64,000 nt of DNA, taken from NCBI GenBank assembly GCA_907164885.2, contig OU015490.1, forward strand, positions 10,190,516-10,254,515, read 5' to 3'. The translations under genes and the position numbers were made by a program. Numbering within the stretch: position 1 is the stretch's first letter; each line of letters begins with the position of its first letter. Below, one piece after another: positions 55,620-64,000 of the stretch. This DNA is from Dolomedes plantarius (taxonomy: Eukaryota > Arthropoda > Arachnida > Araneae > Dolomedidae). Under the pieces are notes generated by a model. That model did not search any database, was not told the origin of the DNA, and saw only the letters and a list, made by a program, of their open reading frames with translations.

Positions 55620-56199
55620 TTATGATCGTTTTCATATATGCGTGAGCACGGTATTAACATTTTTTTATCCCCTATTTTAGTTCTCTGTTATTCTCAATTT
55701 TAGGTATTTGTCAGGCAACTGTTGACCACAGAAATATGCTGATGAATGATTAAATCCTGTGCCTCAAACTGCTTAGTTTCCCTTTAGTGAAATGCGAGAG
55801 CATTAACTGTTAACATGCTGTTTTAATAGTGACGAGTACTCAGTTCATGTAATTGATGCCCATCAAATTCAACGTTCAATGTATGATGGGTAATATTTGG
55901 TCAAAACTGATTACGACGTACCCATCATTCATCAGTATGGTATGGTATGGCATTTACAGATGATCCTTATTATTCAGAATCTCTCAAGTTTTAAGTGCTA
56001 GGGGAAAAACGTCCTACCCATTTAGTAGACTGAGTTGATAAGTATACGTGAGATGAATTCGGGTAGCACGTAAGGTTTAGAATGTGCTCCATCACTAGTA
56101 TATTGGTGGCGTCATATTGGCTGATTATGAACGATCTACATGCTTTATTTATTAAGACATAGGACTTGAGATTTTACAGCACTTCGATGGAATTTGAAA
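55620..56199. other. No gene recognised
   Basis: AT-rich spacer; TATGGTATGG is a small local repeat near 55935. Confidence 0.35.
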
Positions 56200-56640
56200 T
56201 CGGACGATGACCGCATGGCTAAGGCGCTGGCGTTCGGTACCAGTGGGTTCGAGTTCCACTCTTGGCATGGACGTTGGTAGACGTTCAGAATCTTCTTTAA
56301 CCCTTTGAGGGGCGCCGTTTGCACAGTGCAAACGCTTAAACCTAATCCTTTTTTTCACTTGCATTCAATGTATTCCAATTAAATAGTCAGAAAAAGGGTT
56401 ACTACTGCCATCTGTTATCAGATTAAAGAACTAAAAACATTTTGCAACCTTTCATTGGAAAACTTTCGAAGATTTTTTAGGTTAAAAGAAATCGGGAAAA
56501 AAAATTGTACCCTACAAACGGGGGAGGTTGGTACCCCTGAAAGGGTTAAGAAGTACGTTCCGGTCTAAGTAACTCTCGAGCAGCGAAAATTGACCGTAGC
56601 GCTCCAAACCAAACTAAAACCGATGAAATTGTTAAAATAC
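56200..56640 (+). mobile_element. tRNA-derived SINE split by a MITE
   Basis: GACCGCATGGCTAAGGCGCT (A box) and GTGGGTTCGAGTTCCAC (B box), then TTGGCATGGACG. After the MITE the SINE body resumes (AGTACGTTCCGGTCTAAG, CGCTCCAAACC). The 3' limit is uncertain. Confidence 0.6.
56301..56545. mobile_element. CCCTTT...AAAGGG MITE, copy 3, nested in SINE
   Basis: TTAA at 56297-56300 and 56546-56549. Ends CCCTTTGAGGGGC and CCCCTGAAAGGG; inverted relative to copies 1 and 2. Subterminal palindrome GTTTGCACAGTGCAAAC. Confidence 0.88.
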
Positions 56641-56656
56641 AACGTGTCTTTAAACG

Positions 56657-57466
56657 ACAAGGTGTGATCGATAAATAAGCTGATTGATCACAGAAACATT
56701 ACAGTATTATGTATTTGCAAAAAAGAACCTTATTGTCTTTCGAAGTACTCCCCGCCGGATGTAATGCATATCTGATAAAGTTCCTACAAGTGTTGGAAAC
56801 TTCTGTAATAGTCCTCATACGCTATTGCTTTAAGTTCTCTGGTAACAGCAGCTTGGATATCTGAAATGTTTGCAAATATGTGTCCTTTCAGTGCCGATTT
56901 CAGTCTTGGATACCGGAAAAAGTCTGTTTTGAAAGATCAGGGGAGTATGGAGGATGGGACAACTCAGTAATCTGATGCTTGGCGATGAATCGTCTCACAC
57001 ACATAGCAGTATGAGGCCGTGCATTATCATGCAAAAAGTACCACTTTCATGATCCCGCAGCAGCGAATTGTGGCCGCAGACGACGAATACGCGCTTAGAG
57101 GCGCTTGAGAATATGACAGTAAAAATCCCCATCATTAACTGTTTGTCCTTCTGGTATGAATTCTTTATGGATTAATCCCTGTGCGTCGAAAAAGGTAGTC
57201 AGCATTGTCTCAATCTTTGACTTATCTAAACGGATTTTTTCAATTAATTTGAAACAAAATTTCATATTGACTCTCTACTCCATGACACAATGCACTAAAA
57301 ACTGCTACATTAGAGCTACCGCATGAATAAACACCCGCAGAGAAGTTTTGAAAGCCAAGTGCAAAATTTACGTAAGACATAGAAGAACGTAATGCGCATG
57401 TGTCAGCGCGTCGGGCTGTTTTTAATTTTCGAAAGTAGGGGGATTCACTTACTTATCGGTCTCTCC
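56657..57466 (-). mobile_element. mariner-like element, degraded
   Basis: Degenerate inverted ends: GTGTGATCGATAAATAAG at the left and, inverted, GAGACCGATAAGTAAG at the right. The interior encodes a decayed mariner transposase on the minus strand. Confidence 0.6.
56700..57260 (-). pseudogene. mariner transposase pseudogene
   Basis: Minus strand, in several frames: TFFDAQGLIHKEFIPEGQTV, then FYCHILKRL, and FLHDNARPHTAMCVRRFIAK with HQITELSHPPYSPDLS. These are the mariner motifs FDxxGLIHxEFLPxGxTVN, HDNAxxHT (second Asp present) and HPPYSPDL. Just after PDLS the frame is lost and the third Asp is missing. In-frame stops follow throughout. Confidence 0.8.
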
Positions 57467-57568
57467 ATGTATTTATTGGTAGAAGTGTTAGGTCTTGAAA
57501 CGAGGAACGAAAGAAGAGAAATTAAAGGAGACAAATAAAAGTAAAAAAGTAAAGAAAAGTCTAAAATA

Positions 57569-58399
57569 CAGAGGCTGTTCACACACTTTTTTAGACGATG
57601 TATATTGTATTCACAAAATTAAATTACATAAAATTCTGGTGTTTTAAATGTTCTATTTGACATCCCTTATTCTTGAACTATCTTTCGACACCGCAATTTC
57701 CAGGATAATAATGCCTTTTGAAGTGTCAGAAGAGGTATTCTATCCCATCCCTCCTGAACAGCTTTCCAGAGTCCTGTAAGGGTTTCGGGACGACGTTTGG
57801 ATAATGCAGATTTTAAAAGTCCGAAAGCACAAAAATCCATAGGTGATACATCGGGAGATTTAGTAGGGATATCACTGAAGGGTATGACCTTGATACCAGT
57901 TTTTTGTTCCATTTCTTTTAGGAAATTTACAGTGGATTTTGATGTGTGACTGCTAGCTTTGTCCTGATGGAGTCTCACAGATTGATGGCACTGTGGGTAA
58001 AGCGATGGTATTTCATTCAGAAAAATTGGCTATAAAATATGTTCTTGATAGTATTTGGAGTTAATCTTGACATTTTTTCCCACTCTCTTTATTTTTAACT
58101 TGCCATTATAATCTATTTCCACTCTCTTTATTTTTAACTTACCATTATAAGAAAAACCAGCAACAATCATGAATCCCTTAGAAAGAGTATGCATATTTCT
58201 CTTCGGAAAGAGAATAAATGGAGCCTTCGAACCACTGCTTTGTTAAAAACGCCATTTTGAATAAAAACAAAACTTTTAAGCCGGAGACGATAATTTTGTC
58301 TTTTAAAAACATAGTACAATTGCAATTATTTCTTTTGCAGCAAACGATTTTTTATTACCGCTTACCAAAATCGTCTAAAAAATGTGCGAACAGCCTCTG
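57569..58399 (-). mobile_element. DD41D element, copy 2, internally deleted
   Basis: 831 bp between TA duplications (57567-57568, 58400-58401). TIRs as in copy 1 (CAGAGGCTGTTCGCACATTT at the right, inverted). Relative to copy 1 about 515 bp are missing, joining the region after GAAATATGCATACTC to TTTCTAAGGG. A 42-bp segment (GTTAAAAATAAAGAGAGTGG) is tandemly duplicated at about 58075-58150. Confidence 0.85.
57667..57978 (-). pseudogene. DD41D transposase C-terminal half
   Basis: Minus strand: MRLHQDKASSHTSKSTV, KTGIKVIPFSDIPTKSPD, VSPMDFCAFGLLKSAL, LTLQKALLSWKLRCRKIV. It keeps the second and third Asp with 41 residues between them. An extra base after KIVQ makes a premature stop, whereas copy 1 reads on into QNKGCQIEHL. 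The first Asp region is inside the deletion. Confidence 0.85.
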
Positions 58400-58401
58400 T
58401 A

Positions 58402-59276
58402 CAATTTATTCTGAATGAACATAGAAAACGAAAAACTCGTTTCAGGTAGAAAAAAAATATTGTAGACAATTTGTAAGTAACATATAAGATGGCAACATAA
58501 TTACCTTATTGATATCAAATTTTATTTAATATTGTGCCATGCAAGAGCTGATTTTTTTTTCTGTTTCATAAAGTGCCAAGTGCATTTCTACTCAGCATAC
58601 ATTTGACAATTATTCTAATCTGGCAGACGCATGTCCCGCTGAAGCTTATAAATGTATTGATGTTGCCCGCGGAACAGAAATGTCAGAACCCTACTTTAAA
58701 CTAATAAATAGCCCAATGAGAAAGGTAATTGATTTAGTTTTGAATTATCTGAGCTCTTGGAAATTTGATACAGCGAAGTGATTTATATCTCTCTGTTATG
58801 AAGAAAATTTGTTAATATCCCTTTCGTTGAGCTAGCTTTCTGTCTAAACGTATGTAAACTGCCACTGAAGGTTTCTATAAATGATATGCAACAGTTTGCT
58901 TGACTATGCTTGACTTTTTTGATGAAAAAGTATGAGTAAGAAAATATGGAAATTCTTTTCATAGAGGATAACGAATCTGATGAGTCTGTACTACATATTT
59001 ACCCGTTAAATTTCGTTCGATGTAAGTTTTTTTTAAATTTCAAATGCAGAAACCTGTGGCCAAAGTCCTTAGGTATACAGAAAAAAAGGGGAAAATACAA
59101 AACTGCAAAGGAGAAGAAAATGGAAATTACATAAACAAGAAAAGAAACTAAGTTACAATTCTCATGGGATCACGGGTCTCCCAATAAGTTATGTACAGAG
59201 AATGTCCAGTTAAGGTGGGGCATGACATGATAAACTTACCGTCCAAGTTGTCGGAATTGCAAAGAGGGCATATCTG
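58402..59276. other. No firm gene; one weak exon candidate
   Basis: 58946-59021 (plus) reads MEILFIEDNESDESVLHIY and PLNFVR and ends at a GTAAGT donor (59022). The ATG context is poor and the upstream is unremarkable, so it is noted only as a possibility. Remainder AT-rich. Confidence 0.25.
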
Positions 59277-59651
59277 TGTTTGCTGTGTAAAGGGTGTCAA
59301 GTCTTAAATCATATAGGTTTGAGAAAAACGGGATTGAAAACAAACATGTTTGTGTTTTGTTTCACATATCCAAATTTTCCCTGATGAATAAAAATATTTT
59401 GGAGTAGAGTTGGACTTAGCTTTCGGTACCCTGCAGTAGCCCTTGAAGTTTCAAACATGCCTGGTTTGATAACTCACTTTAGCCTATTTTGGACTTAACA
59501 TCCCAAATTTTCACTGTTGAATAAAAATATTTAGGAATGGAATTGAACTTAGATATCTATACCCTGTAGTAGCCCTTGATTTTTCAATCATGTCTGGTTT
59601 GATAACTCATTTTAGCCTATTTTGGACTTAACACCCTTTACACAGCAAACA
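59277..59651. mobile_element. Small element with perfect 21-bp inverted ends
   Basis: TGTTTGCTGTGTAAAGGGTG(T) at 59277-59297 and its exact inverse at 59631-59651. Between them are two direct repeats of 133 bp (59371-59503 and 59504-59636; shared GAATAAAAATATTT, TAGCCTATTTTGGACTTAAC). No known superfamily recognised and no target duplication identified. Confidence 0.65.
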
Positions 59652-59978
59652 TATATATAGGGATAGAAAAATTTCTATTCTATTTAAGGAATTTCTCATT
59701 CTATTTAAACGTTCGATGTAAGTATTACCAAATAATAGACTATTATCATCGTCAGGCAAATTAAAGGAGTCTTGCTTAATCTCATTTAAGTATCTTAAGT
59801 ATCGATGAGTTATCGATGAGTTCATTGCCAAAATTCGATATTTAAAGTTTCCATTGACAGAAGCAAATGAAATATTGTTGTTATCGTGGAGACAAATGTA
59901 TGTTTTTGAAAAAATATGTTCTTTATACGTTTCTAAATTATGCAATTTTCCCAGTTTTATGAAAATCTCCAAATCTTT
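59652..59978 (-). other. Open frame of unknown nature
   Basis: About 100 codons open on the minus strand after a possible acceptor (GTGTTAG|AAAG at 59979): FIKLGKLHNLETYKEHIFSK, NISFASVNGNFKYRILAM, YLRYLNEIKQDSFNLP. Lys/Asn/Ile-rich, as expected by chance in AT-rich DNA, but long for chance. No donor fits well. Could be an exon or old repeat coding. Confidence 0.2.
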
Positions 59979-62570
59979 CTAACACTTCAGTGGCATGAAA
60001 AATAAAAAAATAACCCCAGTTGCACGTCACTAAGAGCATATGAAATATTCCCGCTAGGTAAATGGGAAAAAAATAAATTTCCTCATGGATCTGCCATTAC
60101 GTTAAAAGCTAACTGAGTATCTCATCAAATGTAAGTTGTGTTCACACTCACGTGTGATGGTGTTAAATTTGAAATGTGTCTGCAGTTTCCGACGTTACCT
60201 CATGGAAATGTAGAGGATGCAATATAAAAGAGAAATGAGCCGATAAGTTTTAGTGCAGAGTAAAAAGAAAGCCTTCTATCTCTGTAAATAATGTGTGATA
60301 ACATGTTTTACTTTTTATTAACGCTTACTTTTTATTAACTTACTTTTTATTAACGCTGTAAAATTCTACAGAACTGATGTCGATTCGTATCAGAACATAA
60401 AAATGATGCTAATAGCATTGAATGACCAAAATGCTCAAAGAGCATTAAAAAAGACATTAAATTTGTGTTAAAGGAGTCAAAAATATGATTTTTTATGCTA
60501 TTTTTAACTTTAATTAAGATTTTAAAAACATCATGGGAAACTAGAAAATCTTTGTTACAATATTAAAGGAAAAATATTTCATGCAATAAATCCTTGAGAA
60601 TGAATAATTCTGGAAATGTTAATTAAAATGCAAAACATATTTTAGTGATAAATAACTTTTTTGTCTATTTCGTACGATTTTGTAAAGAAGCTATTTTTAA
60701 TGTCATTTGTAAATGGTCTAATTTTAATCTCATAAATACATCAATCATGTTGCTCTTTCTTTTTCTCTCTGGCCCTTTAAAAATGTTTAATTGACGTTTC
60801 GTCTTAGCTTGATATTCAGGAGTAAACAAAAATATCTGTGAATGGAAGGGGGAAAGCATTTGTAAACATTATGACTATTTTATAAGGAATGTAAAAAACA
60901 TCCCTTATAAAATAGTCAGAATACTCAATTTGAATTTCCGAGGTCCAAAGAACTTCCTCGAAGCGATGTTCAGCAGAGTAACCGAAGGTGGCAGAGAGGT
61001 GTGAATGAGAATGTTGCTGTTTCCACAACAGAATATCTGGGATGCGTAAGAATTGTCAAACCAAGAAACAAGAATGATGGGAGAAAACAAAGAGTAAAGA
61101 TTAAAATGGGATAAAGAGGAAGAAAAAGAGTGAGGAATTTAAATAAATAAAATAATGAAAAAGCTTAAATAGCATTATAGGCTGAAAGAATGTATGGAGC
61201 AGAATTGCTGTCGAACAAAAGTGTCTTACGTGTTATAATAAAATTAAAATATCATGCATTTCAGAATTATGGTGCAAAGGATGAGTGGGTCTTAAAAATT
61301 ATGACCTGAATTCTTTTTTAGGTTTTTGACAATCATGTAGGAATACTCAAGTATCATAAGTGCTTGAATAATCCCAGGTCAATACAATACCAACGGACAT
61401 AATTTTTATGCAGAGTCATCTGTTTTTAAATGCACCCATCATAAAATTTACTACTTATAAAAACTGAAGGATTTGTAAAATTTAATGAGTCATTAAAAAC
61501 AGTTGCGTGTATTATAAATAGCAAAAAAAAATATTTTTCTTAATTTCTCGAGGAAGTAATTGCTATATGTCGAGGTTAGATTTTTGTAAATTTTTACCGT
61601 CCAGATCAAACCGAATAACTGATTATCGGATTCTAATTTGAGACCCTTTTGCGCTTAAATGTATCCAACTAGTTTTAGAGTACTCTTGTTGATACTTTAG
61701 AGAAAGAAACAATAGACTATTCCGTTAGTTGTTCACGTTTCAGGGATTTCACAGAATTCGTATTTTCTTATTTTGATGTTCTGAAAAATTAAGTTGTAAA
61801 CAATTTTTATTCATGTTATATATAAGCACTAAGGCATCTGTAGCTAATTTCGTTTCCAACTATTCGCTGGTTATGGAGAACTCAAGGTAATTTCAATACA
61901 GTAACGATATATAGATTTATTTGGAAACAATTTAATATTTTTTCATGTTATTAGTAATTAAAGAATCGATTAACGTTATTCCTCATTATTTAGAGTAGCA
62001 ATTTGCGTGGGCTAAATTGAGTGTTTTTGATGATAAGCTATGTTTCAAAAATACTCGAATACTTTTAATTTTTCCCTCGTCACCCTGCCACATTTACCGC
62101 AGAGCCTCATTTATTCTGGAAATAAAGCATTTTTGCCATAAATTTGGTTTCTCTTTTTGGACGAAAGATGGTAGACGCTACTTTTAAAAAGTACTCATCT
62201 TCACTCTAAAATCAATAATTCAATACTGTGTGTGCACTAATATATATAATTAAAAAATAATTTTTTTTTTCAGATTTTACTAAAATTTTTAATATCCCAT
62301 TTCCGCACCAAATCTGGTAAAATTTGAATTTTATTTTTGATTTAAAAGGGCAAGGGGTTTGGAAACTGACCAGCAGTTTTGCCATCCCTTGAAGGTACAA
62401 AAATATTAAAAATTACGAAAAAAAATCGCCCGGGGGTTTTTGCTAATCGCATTTTCATCAGGTTCATCCGCAATATCATTGAACTGTTCATTATTAATAT
62501 TATTAAAATTAGCGTCTAAATTTTGAAGGACATTTTGAATAATAGAAAATTAACTTTATTAGATATATAT
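59979..62570. other. No gene; contains a hairpin and an old repeat segment
   Basis: 60872-60918: TGACTATTTTATAAGGAATG, 5-6-base loop, and its inverse with one mismatch. 61985-62120 resembles 45170-45300. Everything else is AT-rich without exon signals. Confidence 0.4.
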
Positions 62571-62866
62571 CTGACGCCCGATGGCGTAGTGGTTAAAAGC
62601 GTCAAGCTGCCACACCACAGGTCCAGGATTCGATCCTGCAACTGGGCAAGGTCGACTCAGCCTTTCATCCCTTGAGTGGGTCGATAAAATGTGAACCAAG
62701 CATGCTTGGTAACTAAACTCTGGGGGGTCCCACGACAGGTTGACCACCTGATTGAGACATGCTGTATGGCACCCAAAGCTCACGGTTAAGAAAGCGGAGA
62801 TGGGCACCGCCGGCCTTGGTCCACATCGGACTGTTGCGCCATGACTTTAGTTTAGTTTAGTTTAGA
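62571..62866 (+). mobile_element. tRNA-derived SINE with (TTTAG)n tail
   Basis: Head GCCCGATGGCGTAGTGG (A box) and AGGATTCGATCCTGC (B box), with a recognisable acceptor-like pairing GCCC/GGGC closing at 62647. Body GTCGACTCAGCCTTTCATCC and GTTGACCACCTGATTGAG, tail TTTAGTTTAGTTTAGTTTAG. Ends in TTTAG repeats, unlike the other SINEs here, so it is a separate family, complete at its 3' end. Confidence 0.8.
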
Positions 62867-63586
62867 TATGCATCTACCCAGCATTAGTGATTAGAGTAAT
62901 TGTGATAATCTGATCAGCTGATAGTAAATTAATGCGAGAATCAGTTGCATATAAATAATCTGGTTAATGGTACGTAATTAATGGTTCATAAGTCGCTGTG
63001 TATTGAGAAATTTTTTTTGTCTCTTACATGTAGTTTAGAGTGTTTGCGAGAGATTATTTCGTCTCTAGCCAATGCCTTGGAAAAGTCGAAGACGCCTTTC
63101 AATGACACGTTTAGACACCTTTTATTCCGAAAATAGAGAATGGCACTGCCTGTCAAAAATGCATATCGAGAAGAATGCAGGTAATATTAAAGTTCGTGTT
63201 AAACGATTAACTTGTTAAAAATATATTAGATTTATATATTAGAAATTTATTAACAATGCATATTTTACTGATTACGCAATTTGAAAAAAATATTTTCCTC
63301 TGTGTGTCTGTTCATTATTCAGAGGACAGTTAACCATTTGGTTGCATGCAATGGGTTATTTTTTGTTTGTTTGTTTTAAGGATTATCAGCGGTGGACTTG
63401 CACTCTTGAGGCAATAGTCAAAAATTACAGTTCCAAATAAAAAAAAAAATCGCTATTCTGTTCTTCATTTAACATTAGAAAGACGGGAATTTTTTTCTTA
63501 CTAAAAAGACTGAACGGAGTCATTTTGACAGTTTAAAATGAAATCAAGAATTTAAAATATTTAATTTTTTTAAATGGTTAAATACT
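62867..63586. other. No gene recognised
   Basis: AT-rich spacer. Confidence 0.4.
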
Positions 63587-63590
63587 TTAA

Positions 63591-64000
63591 GGGGGCTCCA
63601 GGACATAACATTGTTCGAATTTTAAAAAAAAATTATTGCATTAAAAATTTTTGTGTTCTTTTGCGCTTAAAATGACGTTTAAATCATGTTTCTATCTTAA
63701 TTAGAACGGGAGAAATTATTTTTTTTGCAACATTCTAATAGTAGTCAAGCGTTGTATAAATCTGTAAGTGCATTTTTCGGCATGATGGGTTTTTTCCCCA
63801 TTTCTCGTGTTTAAATTGTTGTAAGTCAAGAACCGTTAAAGATAAATGGTTGAAACTTGGAACATGTCTTTTTCAAATATTTTACTTTAATTTTGATTCA
63901 AAAAATTAGAAAAAAATATTTACTTTTGAAAATATGATTTTTTAAAAATATGTTACATAATTTTTTTTGTAATTTTTAATATAAATATTTTTAATTTTTT
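63591..64000. mobile_element. TTAA-flanked element, left part, cut by window end
   Basis: TTAA at 63587-63590 followed by GGGGGCTCCAGGACATAAC, the G-rich end style of the other TTAA elements. The AT-rich interior (TCAAGAACCGTTAAAG, TGGTTGAAACTTGGAACATG) runs out of the window. The right end is needed to confirm. Confidence 0.4.

Noticed and set aside
59371..59636. CRISPR-like arrays (also the 184-bp repeats at 43924)
   Set aside because: Only two long units with no spacer pattern, in a eukaryotic genome; simple tandem duplications.
60872..60918. microRNA gene at the hairpins (also 35660, 48660)
   Set aside because: Stems are too short or too perfect and AT-rich for a confident precursor; no expression evidence is available from sequence alone.
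62571..62645. Functional tRNA genes at the A/B-box sites (also 8090, 21168, 25003, 35947, 49500, 56200)
   Set aside because: Each is followed by a repeated SINE body and the acceptor stems are imperfect; they are SINE heads.

Overview
This is eukaryotic nuclear DNA: AT-rich, intron-sized spacing, no operons, long (TA)n arrays, tRNA-headed SINEs, Helitrons, Tc1/mariner, Tigger, piggyBac-type and hAT elements, and solo LTRs. That combination suggests an arthropod, and the Tc1 (DD34E) copies and repeat style suggest an arachnid such as a spider. This is inference from repeat style; no species-diagnostic host gene is visible.

Host coding content is very sparse. Four segments look like single exons: 3123-3359 (minus, ends at a GTAAGT donor, faintly BEN-like), 18549-18741 (minus, Ser/Pro-rich, weak), 28708-28875 (plus, first coding exon with ATG and CAG|GTAAGT donor) and 34893-35037 (minus, strong acceptor, probable last exon). 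None can be named. The window is best read as introns and intergenic DNA between or inside long genes.

Layout. 0.5-5 kb: a SINE, a fold-back MITE, a TTAA-flanked MITE and one exon. 5-10 kb: a Helitron cluster, one copy carrying a decayed piggyBac transposase fragment. 10-13 kb: pogo-type MITEs, a reverse-transcriptase remnant and the first Tc1 copy. 16-18 kb: a Tigger-like element split by a DD41D mariner-type element. 22-28 kb: a complete short Helitron, a 973-bp solo LTR, a SINE, and a TTAA element split by a second solo LTR. 29-37 kb: hAT remnant, third solo LTR, long-TIR mariner relative, exon with neighbouring fold-back MITE, SINE, long-TIR TTAA element. 39.7-41.1 kb: second Tc1 copy. 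42-51 kb: Helitrons (one ending in a 184-bp duplication with four CRE octamers), a palindromic mariner, a hAT element with subterminal ATCGAT repeats, more TTAA elements. 51-64 kb: an inverted pair of purine-rich repeats, a Helitron, a SINE split by a MITE, a mariner remnant, a second DD41D copy, a 21-bp-TIR element, a SINE and the start of another TTAA element.

Nothing recognised as a transposase is intact. The elements interact by nesting, which gives a readable order of insertion. The most interesting signals are the Helitron carrying a piggyBac gene piece, the mariner fold-back able to form a long hairpin, two Tc1 copies with different lesions, the DD41D family, and at least six distinct TTAA-target families within 64 kb.
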